Assembly (NCBI GenBank): GCA_963835535.1 | Contig: CAWIFL010000004.1 | Coordinates: 558,001 to 622,000, forward strand | Reading direction: 5' to 3' | From: Fen-1245 sp963835535 | GTDB taxonomy: Bacteria > Gemmatimonadota > Gemmatimonadetes > Gemmatimonadales > JACORV01 | Length of the DNA: 64,000 nt | Shown: piece after piece, positions 17,069 through 27,073 of the stretch | Layout: every line of letters starts with the position of its first letter | How positions within the stretch are numbered: the first letter of the stretch is position 1 | The notes under the pieces: generated by a model | Databases searched by the model: none | What the model was told of the DNA's origin: nothing | What the model saw: only the letters and a program-made list of their open reading frames with translations | Program-made: the position numbers and the translations under genes

Positions 17069-20050
17069 CTAGAACCGGACGCTCAAGCCACCGGTGAGGG
17101 TGCGCGAGCGCGGATAGATGTTGTTGTCGATGCCGATCCCGTTCTCTGCCGCCGTCGGGTCAACACCCTTGTACCCCGTGATCGTGAAGGCGTTCTGCAC
17201 GGTGGCATACACCCGCCACCGCCGGCCGGACACGTCGAACGAGTAACCCAGGGTGATGTTGTCCATGCGGAGGAACGAGGCGTCCTGCACGTAGTAGTCC
17301 GACAGGTACTGCGGCGACGTGAAGCCGGTCTTCAGGACCGACACGTCCATGTTGGACGGGGTCACGTTGCCGGCCGTGATGTTCTGGTACGAGCCGTTGC
17401 CGGCCGCGATGTTGTTGTAGACATACGCGCCCAACTGGGCCCGCAGGGTGAAGCTGGCGTCGAAGTTACCGTAGCTGAAGCTCGACGTGTGGCCCAGCTC
17501 CAGCGACGGCCACGGGGACTTGTAGGGCCGCCAGTCGGCACTGGTGCAGCCCGTCGTGGTCGTGCCATTGGGCAGCACGTAGGTGTTCTGGACCGGCTTC
17601 CCGCCCGAATAGGCCTGCTGGCAGACCAGGAACGAGTTGATCGCGTAGCCCGGCTCCAGCACCTGAATGGTGTTGCCGGTGCCGCCGCCGATGCCGCCGA
17701 CCGAGATCTGCGTGATGGCGGTTGAGCCGGTGCCGTTGATGCTGAACAGCTTGTTCGCGTTGTGAGCGACCGTGAAGTCGGCCGTCCAGCCCAGGCCGCT
17801 GCGCTGAGCTTCCAGGATCTTGGCGGACAGACTCAGCTCCACCCCCTGGTTCCTCATCGAGCCGATGTTGGTCGTCCAGACGTTCGAGAAGTTTGTGCCG
17901 GCGGCGGTGGGCACGGTGAAGATCAGGTCGGTCGTCTTCTTGGTGTACCAGTCGAAGGCACCGCTGATCCGGTTACGCAAGAACGCAAAGTCGAGTCCGG
18001 CGTTGTACGAGGTGGTGGTCTCCCAATGGATGTTCGGGTCCACCGCACTCGGCCGAATGGTGGTGAGGAACTGGCCGTTGAAGTAGTACTGCGCCTGGCT
18101 GTTGCTGTAGGTATAGGTCGGGTACTGCAGGTAGTCCCCGAACGCCTGGTTGCCGGTCTTGGCCCACGAGGCCCGGATCTTCAGGTCCGAGAGCGCCTTG
18201 ATGTCTCTGAAGAGCGGCTCCTGCGAGATGCGCCACGCGAGCGAAACCGACGGGAACGTCCCCCACTGGTTGCCGGGCCCGAACCGCGACGATCCGTCGC
18301 GGCGGACGCTGGCCGCAATGAGGTACCGGTCGTTCAGGTTGTAATTGAACCGGCCGAAGAAGGAGATCAGCTTGTAGTCGACGATGTTCGTGCTGTTCTG
18401 CACGTTGGCGGCCGTCGGAACGCCGCTGATGCCGAGCAGGTTGCTCGACAGCCCGGTCTCCTGGAAATACGGGTATTCGCTGTGCGACTGCGAGTACGAA
18501 TAGCCGCCGGTCAGGTCGATGTTGCCGGGGACGAAGTTGAGCGGCGCCGCGTAGTTCAGGTACGCTTCCGCCACCTCGTTCGTCTGGTTGTTGTTCGCGA
18601 AGCTCAGGAACCCCTGGCCCTGCCGGATCTGCCCGGCCAGGTTGTTCGGCTGGAAGTTCTGGTTGTCGGCCTGGGTGAGGTCGTAGCCGAGGTTCACGTT
18701 GGCCTTGAGGTCCCCGATCAGGCGGTAGTCCACCTGAACGTTGCCGACGCTGCGCCAGGTCGTCCCCTGCGAGGTCGACCGGTTCAGGCTGGCCACCGGG
18801 TTGCTCGCCGACGCGCCTGTGGTCGGCCAGTCCCAGTACCCGGTCGGGTTGGTCGGATCGTAGACCGGCTGGGTCGGCGCCATGCCGACCGCGTTGCCCA
18901 GGACGTCGCCGGCCTGGAACTGGTCGAACGACCGCGAGCCCTTCACGTTCGCCTTGATGCCCATCCGGTCGCCGAACAGACGCTGGTCGTAATTGAAGCC
19001 CAGCGAGAGGCGCTGGGTCGAGGAATTCTTGATGATGCCCTGCTGGTCGAGGTACCCGAGCGACAGACGATAGAAGGTGTTGTCGCCCGTGCTGGTCACG
19101 GACAGGTTCTGCTCCGTGCCGACGCCGGTACGGTCAATCAGGTTGAACCAGTTGGTGTTCGCGGTCCCCAGCGAGGCGGACTTGCTCGGCGCGTAGGCCG
19201 CCACGGCCGCCGTGAACTGCGCGGCGTTCATCAGCTGGGGGGTGCGCGTCACGGACGACGAGGAGACGGTCGTGCTGTACTCGACCTGCGTCCCATGGCG
19301 CCCGCCCGAGCCCGACTTCGTCGTGATGAGCACCACGCCGTTGGCCGCGTTCGCTCCGTAGATCGCCGCGGAGGACGCATCCTTCAGCACCGTGATGCTC
19401 TGAATGTCGTTCGGGTTCAGGAAGTTGAGCGGGTCGCGGCCGGCGGAAAGCCCGCCGCCTGCGCCCGTGCCCACCGGCATCCCGTCGATCACGTAGAGCG
19501 GTTCGCTGCTCGCGTTGACCGACGTGGCGCCGCGGATGCGGATCGAAAGCCCGCCGCCCGGCTGGTTGTTGTCCAGCACCTGCACGCCCGCGACCTTGTC
19601 CTGGATGAGCAGCTGCGGGGTGGCGATCGCGCCGGGATTGAAATCTCCAACGCTGAGCTGACTCACCGCACCGGTGATGTCGCCCGCGCTCTGCGTGCCA
19701 TAGCCCGTCACCACCATCTCCGCCAGGCCGACCGCTTGGGCGGTCAGGGCGAAGTCGGCGACGACCGTAGCGTTGCCGAGAATCGTGACGGCCTGCGACG
19801 ACGGGGCGTACCCGATCCGCCGGGCCCGCACCGTGTCGCTGCCCGCGCGGACGCCGGTGATGACGTAGCGGCCGTCGCTGCCGGACAGCGCCGCGCGCCC
19901 TGCTACGCTCACCTGGGCTCCCGCGATCGCCTGCTTGGTCGCGTCGTCCACGACCTGCCCGCGGACCGTCGCGGAGGTCTGTTGGGCGCGGAGCGGTACC
20001 GCGCACAACACTGCCAGGAGCGCACCTGTCATGAACCCTGCTCGTCTCAT
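17069..20050 (-). CDS. SusC/RagA-like TonB-dependent outer-membrane receptor
   Basis: 993 residues. The ATG at 20050 is preceded by GAGGAGA and followed by a clear signal peptide ending RAQQ; the open frame extends 200 bp upstream but without coding character. Domains in order: a carboxypeptidase-regulatory-like beta-sandwich (residues about 25-100, VRGQVVDDATKQAIAGAQV), the TonB plug (MVVTGYGT, SIRIRGATSVN, PLYVIDGMPVG, ITVLKDASSAAIYGANA), then the long 22-strand barrel ending in an aromatic residue (GGLSVRF). It imports oligosaccharides over the outer membrane using TonB energy. It heads the susCD-amylase-amylase-esterase series. Confidence 0.95.
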   Translation of the reverse strand: MRRAGFMTGALLAVLCAVPLRAQQTSATVRGQVVDDATKQAIAGAQVSVAGRAALSGSDGRYVITGVRAGSDTVRARRIGYAPSSQAVTILGNATVVADFALTAQAVGLAEMVVTGYGTQSAGDITGAVSQLSVGDFNPGAIATPQLLIQDKVAGVQVLDNNQPGGGLSIRIRGATSVNASSEPLYVIDGMPVGTGAGGGLSAGRDPLNFLNPNDIQSITVLKDASSAAIYGANAANGVVLITTKSGSGGRHGTQVEYSTTVSSSSVTRTPQLMNAAQFTAAVAAYAPSKSASLGTANTNWFNLIDRTGVGTEQNLSVTSTGDNTFYRLSLGYLDQQGIIKNSSTQRLSLGFNYDQRLFGDRMGIKANVKGSRSFDQFQAGDVLGNAVGMAPTQPVYDPTNPTGYWDWPTTGASASNPVASLNRSTSQGTTWRSVGNVQVDYRLIGDLKANVNLGYDLTQADNQNFQPNNLAGQIRQGQGFLSFANNNQTNEVAEAYLNYAAPLNFVPGNIDLTGGYSYSQSHSEYPYFQETGLSSNLLGISGVPTAANVQNSTNIVDYKLISFFGRFNYNLNDRYLIAASVRRDGSSRFGPGNQWGTFPSVSLAWRISQEPLFRDIKALSDLKIRASWAKTGNQAFGDYLQYPTYTYSNSQAQYYFNGQFLTTIRPSAVDPNIHWETTTSYNAGLDFAFLRNRISGAFDWYTKKTTDLIFTVPTAAGTNFSNVWTTNIGSMRNQGVELSLSAKILEAQRSGLGWTADFTVAHNANKLFSINGTGSTAITQISVGGIGGGTGNTIQVLEPGYAINSFLVCQQAYSGGKPVQNTYVLPNGTTTTGCTSADWRPYKSPWPSLELGHTSSFSYGNFDASFTLRAQLGAYVYNNIAAGNGSYQNITAGNVTPSNMDVSVLKTGFTSPQYLSDYYVQDASFLRMDNITLGYSFDVSGRRWRVYATVQNAFTITGYKGVDPTAAENGIGIDNNIYPRSRTLTGGLSVRF

Positions 20051-20432
20051 ACGCTTCTCCTCAAGCTGTTGGGCTCTGAAACGCCCCGGCCGATCGCCAT
20101 ACCGGAGCAAAGGCCGCGCGCGGCTCGTCTGCTCGCAGCAGACTGTGCGCGGATAGCAGTGGATGCGCGGGGAGTACGCCGGGCTTGAACCCGGGTGGCC
20201 TGCTCGTGCACCGTGCGATCGTGTGGAAAGCCGGGCAATACGTGTGCCAATCACCTCCTGTATTAGGGACAGGAAAGGTCGCCACCACGACTAACGCTCA
20301 TTGGAGGTGCTGTCAACACCGTCTGACTCCGGTACATATGTGAATTCGATAGCGATCTTGGTGATCGGGCCGGACTTAACAAATTTGGGCCGCCTTCGAT
20401 GGGCCCCAAGTGCTTGTGGCATATGACCTTCC
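20051..20432 (-). promoter_or_regulatory. leader region between the BNR gene and the susC-like gene
   Basis: This 382-bp gap holds no convincing gene. On the minus strand a TTGACA (20316-20311) is followed after 17 bases by TAGTCG (20293-20288), a plausible but weak sigma-70 promoter that would give a leader of about 235 bases. The part close to susC (20090-20160) contains several short self-complementary stretches and could fold. No regulator gene of the SusR, LacI or hybrid two-component type is present in the locus, so control may act in this leader or from a distant gene. Confidence 0.35.
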
Positions 20433-23400
20433 CTACGGCTTCGTGCACGCGGGAACGGACAGAGCACGGCCTGGGACGCCGAGCGTCTGGAGGCCGTGCG
20501 CTCCGAGCGAGACGTTCAATTCAGCGAGACTTTTCTCCCGTATTGCATCCCAAGATGTGACCGCTTTTGCCAGATCCCGGCAGCCGGCCTCGTAGGCGGC
20601 GAGCATCGCCTCCGTCGGGGCCATGTCGGCCAGGTCCTGAGCGGTCAGCTGGCCGCCGAAGCTGCCGTTGAGCTGCATGAGGTTCGGCGAGCGGGCCGCG
20701 CCGCCGCGACGGAAGAACGCTCCGCGCCCGGGCGCCGGATTCCCTGCGACACTGTCGAGCCGGGCGAGCAACGCCTTGGCCGCCTGGGCCACGTCCGCGT
20801 TCACGCTCGCCGCGGTGTCTGCGGCGAGCGCGCTGCGTAGGGCTGCGGCCTGCTGGTAGGCATCCCACGCCTCGCGCATGCCGCGGTAGAGATTCATCTG
20901 GAGGCGGGCCTGCGCGGCGAGTGCGATTCTTGACGCCGGCGAGCGCGGATCGTTCTGGACGGTCACGGCGCTCGCATCCGTCTTCCCGTCCACGGTGAGC
21001 CTCACCGTGTAGGTCCCGGGGAGGGCGAGCGGGCCTTCGGGCGTCGGCGGCGTCAGGCCCGGGTTCGCGTTGATCTCGAAGCTGTGCGAGAACGCTGGCG
21101 GCGCGTCGTAGCGCAGATCCCAATTCGCGCGGTTGACGCCGAGCGCGGTCGGCAGCGGCTGCGGCCCGGCCAGCCAGAAGTTCGGCTCCGGCGGCCGTGC
21201 GGCCTCGGCGACCGGCGGCACCGGCACGCTCGAGAGGTGGCGCACCACGGCGCCGGAGGCGTCCAGCACGTCGAGCGTCACCTCGCCGGCCGGCTTCGTC
21301 CCGAGGTAGTAGTAGATCAGCGCGCCCTCGGGCGGGTTCAGGGCGTGCGGGACCTCCGGCGGGAACGGCGTGTCCTGGTTGACGTTGCGGCGCACGCGCA
21401 CCGCGTCGCCGGGCTTGAAGAGACGCACGGCCTCGCCGGCGACTTCCGGCGCCGTCTGCCGGAGCGGAGAGATGTCGTCCAGGACCCAGATCCCGCGCCC
21501 GTAGGTACCGACCACCAGATCGTTGCCCGCGATCACGGCGTCGCGGTACGAGGTGTTGGGCAGGTTGAGCTGCAGCGACTGCCAGTGGTCGCCGTCGTCG
21601 AACGACACGAACATCCCGCTCGCGGTGCCCGCGAACAGGAGCCCGGCCTTCCGGGTGTCCGCACGGATCACCTGCGCGAAGCTGCCGCTCGGCTGATCCT
21701 GGGGGAGTCCCGCGACGATCCTGGTCCAGGTCCGGCCTGCGTCGCGCGTCCGGTAGAAGAGGGGCGCGTAGTCGCCGGTGGCGTGCCCATCCACCGCGAC
21801 GTACGCCTCGGCCGCATCGTGGTGCGAAGCGTCGATCGCGGCGATGTCCGACTGGCTCGAGTCCGGCAGATCGGGGATGGACACGTCCTGCCAGGTCTTG
21901 CCTGCGTCCTTCGTGACCTTCACGAGGCCGTTCGTGGTCCCGACCCAGATGAGCCCCGGACGCACGGTGGAGGCGGCGAGGGCCTCGATCGAGCCGCCGC
22001 GCGGCGCCGGGGGCCCGCCGGGCCGGGTCGCCGCCAGGCTCTCCGGAGGCGGCGGCGCCACGCCCTTGGGGTACCCGAGGTCGGGGCTGAGCTTCCGCCA
22101 GTGCGCGCCGCCGTCCGTGGTGGCCAGCACGTACTGGGCGCCGAAGAGCAGCTCGCGGGGATTCCACGGCGCCCACAGCATCGGCTGCGAACGGGAGGTG
22201 CGCAGGTTGGCCTTGGGGTCGACCCCGGGGCTCACGTTGATGATCTGCTCTGACGGCCACGTGATCTTGAGGATCCCCGAACCCGATCCGTAGACGATGT
22301 CGGGATCGCGCGGGTCGGCCACGACGGTGCCCCATTCCCACGTCCCGACGGGACTCCAGTCCAGCAGCCCGACCTCGCCGTAGTTGCCGCGACTGCGGGT
22401 GCGGACGGCGCCGGCGTCCTGCTGGCTGGCATAGATCCAGTAGGGGAACGAACGGTCCACCGAGATGTGGTAGACCTGCTCCGTGGACTGGTTGTACCAG
22501 AGGCTCCAAGTGCGGCCGCCGTCCAGCGTCACCGTCGCGCCCTGATCCAGTCCCATCAGCATCCGCTGGCCGTCGGTGGGGTCGAGCCAGAGCTGCTGCG
22601 GGTCGTCGCCGCCCGGCGCGCCCTTGAATCCGGTGAAGGTATTCCCGCCGTCGGTCGAGACGTAGCTCGAGGTGTTGACGGTGTACACGACGTCCGGGTT
22701 CGACGGGCTCACGTATACGCCGCAGTTGTAGCCGCCCTGGCCGTTCCCCACGCGGCGGTCGTCGGGATCCATCTGCCGCCACGTCGTCCCGCCGTCGTCG
22801 GACCGATAGAGACCGAAGTTGCCGACCAGGAAGACCCGCTGGGCGTCGGTGTGCATCGCGACCGCCACCGACGTGCGGCCGAAGAGCCGGGGCAGCCCGC
22901 CGCCGGTCACCTCGTGCCAGGTGAGTCCTTCGTCGGTGGACTTGTACAGGGCCGTGCCGGTGGGGCCGGTGCCGCCCGCGCCGCCGAAGCCGAACCGCCC
23001 CTCGTTCGGCGCGAAGAAATGCCGGTCGGTCGTGGCGAAGACCACGCCGGGCCGGTCGAAGGCCCACGCGAGCTTCTGGATCCCCGTCTCGTCGTCGAGG
23101 TACAGGGTCTTCGTCCAGGTCCGGCCGCCGTCGGTGCTCCGGAACACGCCGCGCGCGCCGCTCTTGGCGTGGAGGCTCCCCTGCGCCGCGACCACCACGA
23201 GGTTGGGGTCGCGCGGGTCCACGAGGATCGAGGGGATCTGTTTCGTCGCATCGAGGCCCAGGTGCCGCCAGGTGTGTCCGGCGTCCACCGACTTGTAGAG
23301 GCCGTCGCCCTCGTCGACGTTGCCCCCCGTCGGCATGTCCCCGGTGCCCACGTAGATCACGCTCGTGTCGGATGGCGCCACCTCGACCGCGCCGATGGAC

Positions 23401-23657
23401 GAGACGCTCGTCACGGAGTCGAAGATCGGGTCCCAGGTGGTGCCCGCGTTGGTGGTCTTCCAGACGCCGCCGGCCGGGAAGCCCGCGTAGAACACGCCGC
23501 TCTCGCCGATCGCCCCCGAGACGGCGGACACGCGACCGGCCCGGAACGGGCCGACGTTGCGCCAGAGGAGACCGGAGACGAGTTGGGCCTGCGCCGGGCG
23601 CGGGCCGAAGGCGAGCAGCGTGAGCACGAGGGCAAGTTTGCGGAATCCCGTTTTCAC
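20433..23657 (-). CDS. secreted BNR/sortilin-like beta-propeller protein
   Basis: About 1,074 residues. Many BNR (Asp-box) repeats are visible, such as TTNAGTTW, SVDAGHTW, STDGGRTW, SDDGGTTW and TRDAGRTW, spread over the first 750 residues, consistent with two seven-bladed propellers as in VPS10/sortilin and GH74 proteins. The C-terminal third has an Ig-like domain and a helical tail. The GTG at 23657 is preferred because GGGAG lies six bases ahead; an ATG at 23663 is too close to it. A signal peptide ends near AQAQ. Proteins of this class are annotated as glycosyl hydrolases, but no GH74 catalytic pair can be confirmed here. It precedes the SusC gene on the same strand. Confidence 0.85.
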   Translation of the reverse strand: MKTGFRKLALVLTLLAFGPRPAQAQLVSGLLWRNVGPFRAGRVSAVSGAIGESGVFYAGFPAGGVWKTTNAGTTWDPIFDSVTSVSSIGAVEVAPSDTSVIYVGTGDMPTGGNVDEGDGLYKSVDAGHTWRHLGLDATKQIPSILVDPRDPNLVVVAAQGSLHAKSGARGVFRSTDGGRTWTKTLYLDDETGIQKLAWAFDRPGVVFATTDRHFFAPNEGRFGFGGAGGTGPTGTALYKSTDEGLTWHEVTGGGLPRLFGRTSVAVAMHTDAQRVFLVGNFGLYRSDDGGTTWRQMDPDDRRVGNGQGGYNCGVYVSPSNPDVVYTVNTSSYVSTDGGNTFTGFKGAPGGDDPQQLWLDPTDGQRMLMGLDQGATVTLDGGRTWSLWYNQSTEQVYHISVDRSFPYWIYASQQDAGAVRTRSRGNYGEVGLLDWSPVGTWEWGTVVADPRDPDIVYGSGSGILKITWPSEQIINVSPGVDPKANLRTSRSQPMLWAPWNPRELLFGAQYVLATTDGGAHWRKLSPDLGYPKGVAPPPPESLAATRPGGPPAPRGGSIEALAASTVRPGLIWVGTTNGLVKVTKDAGKTWQDVSIPDLPDSSQSDIAAIDASHHDAAEAYVAVDGHATGDYAPLFYRTRDAGRTWTRIVAGLPQDQPSGSFAQVIRADTRKAGLLFAGTASGMFVSFDDGDHWQSLQLNLPNTSYRDAVIAGNDLVVGTYGRGIWVLDDISPLRQTAPEVAGEAVRLFKPGDAVRVRRNVNQDTPFPPEVPHALNPPEGALIYYYLGTKPAGEVTLDVLDASGAVVRHLSSVPVPPVAEAARPPEPNFWLAGPQPLPTALGVNRANWDLRYDAPPAFSHSFEINANPGLTPPTPEGPLALPGTYTVRLTVDGKTDASAVTVQNDPRSPASRIALAAQARLQMNLYRGMREAWDAYQQAAALRSALAADTAASVNADVAQAAKALLARLDSVAGNPAPGRGAFFRRGGAARSPNLMQLNGSFGGQLTAQDLADMAPTEAMLAAYEAGCRDLAKAVTSWDAIREKSLAELNVSLGAHGLQTLGVPGRALSVPACTKP

Positions 23658-23742
23658 GGACATCTCCCGTGGAGCGAGGCAGCGGTTCGATGGCTTCGGG
23701 ATGTCACTCGGTATGGTGTAAGCTACGGGGAGGAGCCGCACG

Positions 23743-26313
23743 ATGCTGAACTTCCGCGTCACCCCCATCTGGGTGCTCACGCTGGCGATCGCCGCCGGCA
23801 CGGCATTCACTCACGGCGCGCCGCCGCGGGCCGCTTCGAAGGCCGACCCGTGCCCCTGGGTGCATTCGACCGGCTCGATCCCGGCGCGGGTGGCGCAGGT
23901 CCTGTCGAAGATGACGCTGGACGAGAAGATCCGAATGGTCCACGGCGCCCCCGGCTCGGGGTATGTCGGCTACGTGCCGGCCATTCCGCGGCTGTGCATC
24001 CCGGCGTTGAAGCTGGAGGACGGTCCGGGTGGGGTGGCGGACGGCGTGACCGGCGTGACGCAGCTGCCCGCCCCGGTCGCGGTGGCGGCGAGCTGGGACA
24101 CCTCGATCGCGCGGGCCTACGGCGCGGTCGTCGGCAACGAGGAATGGGGCAAGGGCGCGAACATCAACTTGGGCCCGACGGTGAACATCGTCCGGGATCC
24201 GCGGTTCGGCCGGGCATTCGAGACGTACGGCGAGGATCCCTTCCTGACCGGACAGATAGCCGCCGCGGAGATACGCGGGGTGCAGGGCGAGGGCGTCCTC
24301 GCGCAGGTGAAGCACTGGGTCGCCTACAATCAGGAGACGTTCCGCAATACGCCCGCCGACGACGTGGTTGTCGCCGCGCGGACCCTGCACGAGATCTACA
24401 TGCCGCAGTTCGAGGCCGCGGTCGGGGAGGGCGGCGCCTCGTCGGTGATGTGCGCGTACAGCACGATCAACGGAGCGTGGGCCTGCGGGAACGGGTACAC
24501 GCAGGACACGGTGCTGAAGGGGCGGTGGCGGTTCAGCGGATTCGTCACCTCGGACTGGGGCGCGACGCACTCCACTGTGGCGTCCGCCATCGGCGGCCTC
24601 GACATGCAGATGCCCGACAGCTCCCGCTTCGGCGCCGCGCTCAAGGACTCCGTGCTGGCCGGCCGCGTGCCGATGGCGCGGCTGAACGACATGGTGCGCC
24701 GGATCCTCACGGAGGAGTTCCGCTTTCATCTCTTCGACCGTGAACAGACCGGCGGCCTGTCCACGACCGTGACCAGCGATGCGCACGCCGCATTCGCGCG
24801 TGGCGCCGCCGAGCAGGGCACCGTGCTGCTCAAGAACGCGGGCGACGTGCTGCCCCTGAACACCGGCGCGGTGCGCTCGATCGCAGTGATCGGGTCCGGC
24901 GGCGGCCGGGACGCGCTGACCGGCGGTGGGGGCAGTGCCGCGGTGGAGGCGCCGTACGTCGTCACGCCATTCTCTGGCATAGCGAAGCGCACCGGCGGCG
25001 GCGTAACGGTGCGCTATGCGCAAGGCGCTCTGCCGCCGAGCGGCGCCCTTCCGCCGGTGCCGCCGCAGTACCTGAACGCGTCCGCGGGCGGCGGCCGGGG
25101 ACTCACCGCCCGGTTCTACAACAACATGACGCTGTCCGGCGCCCCGGTGCTCACGCGGGTGGATTCGGCCGTCGGCGCCAACTGGCGCGACCAGCCGCCG
25201 GCAGCGGGGGTGAACGCAGACAACTGGTCGGCCAAATGGACCGGCACGCTCACGCCGCCGGCAACCGGCGAGTACACCTTCTCGCTCACCAGCGACGACG
25301 GCAGCCGGCTCTTCTTGAGCGGAGCGCAGGTCATAGACAACTGGCGGGAGCAGGGCGCGACCACCGAGACGGCGAAGGTGATGCTCACGGCCGGCCAGAC
25401 TGTCGAGATCGAGGTGGACTACTACCAGAGCGGCGGCGGCGATACTCTCGGCCTGGGTTGGCGGTTGCCCGGCCAGGCGTCGCTGATCGACGAGGCCGTG
25501 GCGCTTGCCCGGTCCTCGGACGTGGCGGTGGTGTTCGCCGGCGACTTCGAGTCCGAGGGCGCCGACCTGAGCGACATCGCACTTCCGGGTGAGCAGAACG
25601 CGCTGATCGCTGCGGTGGCGGCGGCCAACCCCAGGACGATCGTCGTGCTGAACACCGGGTCGGCGGTCACGATGCCCTGGCTCGACTCCGTCGCGGCCGT
25701 GCTGGAGGCGTGGTATCCCGGCCAGGAGGACGGGAACGCGATCGCCGCGGTGCTGTTCGGCGACGTCAACCCGTCGGGCAAGCTGCCGGTGACGTTCCCC
25801 AGGAGCCTCAGCGACGTGCCGGCCGCGAGCGCGCTCCGCTGGCCGGGCGTCGACGGTCGGGTGGAGTACTCCGAAGGACTCGAGGTCGGCTATCGCTGGT
25901 ACCAGGCCAGGGCCATCGCCCCGCTGTTCCCGTTCGGCTTCGGTCTCTCATACACGACGTTCGGGTTTGCTGCCTTGCGGGTATCGCAACGCGGGCGATC
26001 GGTCACGATCGGCGTGGACGTCACGAACACCGGTCGGCGTGCGGGCGCGGACGTGGTGCAGGTCTACGTCGGCTTTCCGGCCTCGACCGGCGAGCCGCCG
26101 GAGCAGCTCAAGGGCTTCCGGAAGGTCCAGCTCGCCCCGGGCGAGACGAGGCATCTGACGTTCTCGCTCGACGCGAGGGCCTTCGCGCACTGGGACGACG
26201 CGACGCGAGGCTGGGTGGTGAGCGCGGGCGACTATCGGATCGGCGTCGGGGACGCCTCGGACAGCCTGCCGCTCGGCGCCGTCGTCAGGCCCCGGCCGGG
26301 GCGGGTGGACTGA
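23743..26313 (+). CDS. secreted GH3 beta-glucosidase with inserted PA14 domain
   Basis: 856 residues with a signal peptide and GGGAGGAG ahead of the ATG. The GH3 barrel carries LEDGPGGVADGV, GPTVNIVRDPRFGR, ETYGEDPFL, KHWVAYNQET and the nucleophile Asp271 in TSDWGATH. The (alpha/beta)6 domain is split by a PA14 module (about residues 450-575, ARFYNNMTLSGAP to SLTSDDGSRLFLSG). GDFESEGADLSD carries the likely acid/base, and a fibronectin III-like domain ends the protein. PA14 insertions of this type shape the active-site rim and favour oligosaccharides. It is divergent from the BNR gene, with only 80 bp between them, so the two may be regulated together. Confidence 0.93.
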   Translation: MLNFRVTPIWVLTLAIAAGTAFTHGAPPRAASKADPCPWVHSTGSIPARVAQVLSKMTLDEKIRMVHGAPGSGYVGYVPAIPRLCIPALKLEDGPGGVADGVTGVTQLPAPVAVAASWDTSIARAYGAVVGNEEWGKGANINLGPTVNIVRDPRFGRAFETYGEDPFLTGQIAAAEIRGVQGEGVLAQVKHWVAYNQETFRNTPADDVVVAARTLHEIYMPQFEAAVGEGGASSVMCAYSTINGAWACGNGYTQDTVLKGRWRFSGFVTSDWGATHSTVASAIGGLDMQMPDSSRFGAALKDSVLAGRVPMARLNDMVRRILTEEFRFHLFDREQTGGLSTTVTSDAHAAFARGAAEQGTVLLKNAGDVLPLNTGAVRSIAVIGSGGGRDALTGGGGSAAVEAPYVVTPFSGIAKRTGGGVTVRYAQGALPPSGALPPVPPQYLNASAGGGRGLTARFYNNMTLSGAPVLTRVDSAVGANWRDQPPAAGVNADNWSAKWTGTLTPPATGEYTFSLTSDDGSRLFLSGAQVIDNWREQGATTETAKVMLTAGQTVEIEVDYYQSGGGDTLGLGWRLPGQASLIDEAVALARSSDVAVVFAGDFESEGADLSDIALPGEQNALIAAVAAANPRTIVVLNTGSAVTMPWLDSVAAVLEAWYPGQEDGNAIAAVLFGDVNPSGKLPVTFPRSLSDVPAASALRWPGVDGRVEYSEGLEVGYRWYQARAIAPLFPFGFGLSYTTFGFAALRVSQRGRSVTIGVDVTNTGRRAGADVVQVYVGFPASTGEPPEQLKGFRKVQLAPGETRHLTFSLDARAFAHWDDATRGWVVSAGDYRIGVGDASDSLPLGAVVRPRPGRVD

Positions 26314-26321
26314 AGGGGGCC

Positions 26322-27071
26322 TCAGATCTGCACGTGCTGGAACAGCCAGGCGCCAAGCGCCACCATGGCCGCGGTGAACGCGCCCAGCGCCGAGGCGCTT
26401 GCCAGGGGGCTCACTTGCGCCGCTCCGGACAGGCCGTACCGGATCCCCTCGACGCCGTAGGTCAGCGGATCGAGTAGGGTCAGGGAGCGCAGCCATCCGG
26501 GCAGGGACCCGATGGGGAACAGCGCGCCGGACAGGCCGAAGATCGGGAAGATCACGAAGTTCATGATGAGCTGGAAGCCGTGCATGTCGTTCAGGCGCGA
26601 CGCGATGGCGATGCCCAGCGCGGTGAACCCGACGCCGATCAGGACCATGTATCCCGCCGCCAGCGCCACGCCGGCGGCGCTCGCCGGCCGCACGCCCATG
26701 AACAGGGACAGCACCAGGATGATGAAGCCCTGAATGAGCGCGCTGGTGGCCCCGCCCAGCGTCTGGCCGAGCATGATCTCCAGCCGCGAGACCGGCGCCA
26801 CCAGGGTTTCCTTCAGGAAGCCGAACTGTTTGTCCCAGATGATCTGGATGCCGGCGAACATGGAGGTGAACAGCACGGTCATCGAGATGATGCCGGGCAC
26901 GATGAACACCACGTAGCCGCGCCCCATGTGCGGCCCCGTGACCACTGAGTTGAGCCCGAAGCCGAGGATCAGCAGGAAGAAGAGCGGCATCCCCAGGCTG
27001 CCGATGATGCGGCTCTTGGAGCGCAGGTAGCGCTTCATGTTCCGCAGCCAGATCGTATAGACCACACCCAT
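26322..27071 (-). CDS. ABC-2 type transporter permease (drug/lipid exporter)
   Basis: 249 residues with six hydrophobic segments and the ABC-2 pattern LRNMKRYLRSKSRIIGSLG, followed by FVVPG-like FIVPGIISM and KETLVAPVSRLEIMLGQTL. It forms the membrane part of an exporter with the ATPase encoded two bases upstream. DrrB-like permeases export drugs or lipids; the substrate here is unknown. It is convergent with the GH3 gene, 8 bp apart. Confidence 0.9.
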   Translation of the reverse strand: MGVVYTIWLRNMKRYLRSKSRIIGSLGMPLFFLLILGFGLNSVVTGPHMGRGYVVFIVPGIISMTVLFTSMFAGIQIIWDKQFGFLKETLVAPVSRLEIMLGQTLGGATSALIQGFIILVLSLFMGVRPASAAGVALAAGYMVLIGVGFTALGIAIASRLNDMHGFQLIMNFVIFPIFGLSGALFPIGSLPGWLRSLTLLDPLTYGVEGIRYGLSGAAQVSPLASASALGAFTAAMVALGAWLFQHVQI

Positions 27072-27073
27072 CG

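Noticed and set aside
20521..23067. Long minus-strand open frame inside the BNR gene
   Set aside because: It is a shifted frame of the same gene, with Arg/Gly-rich text and no repeats; the BNR motifs are all in the other frame.
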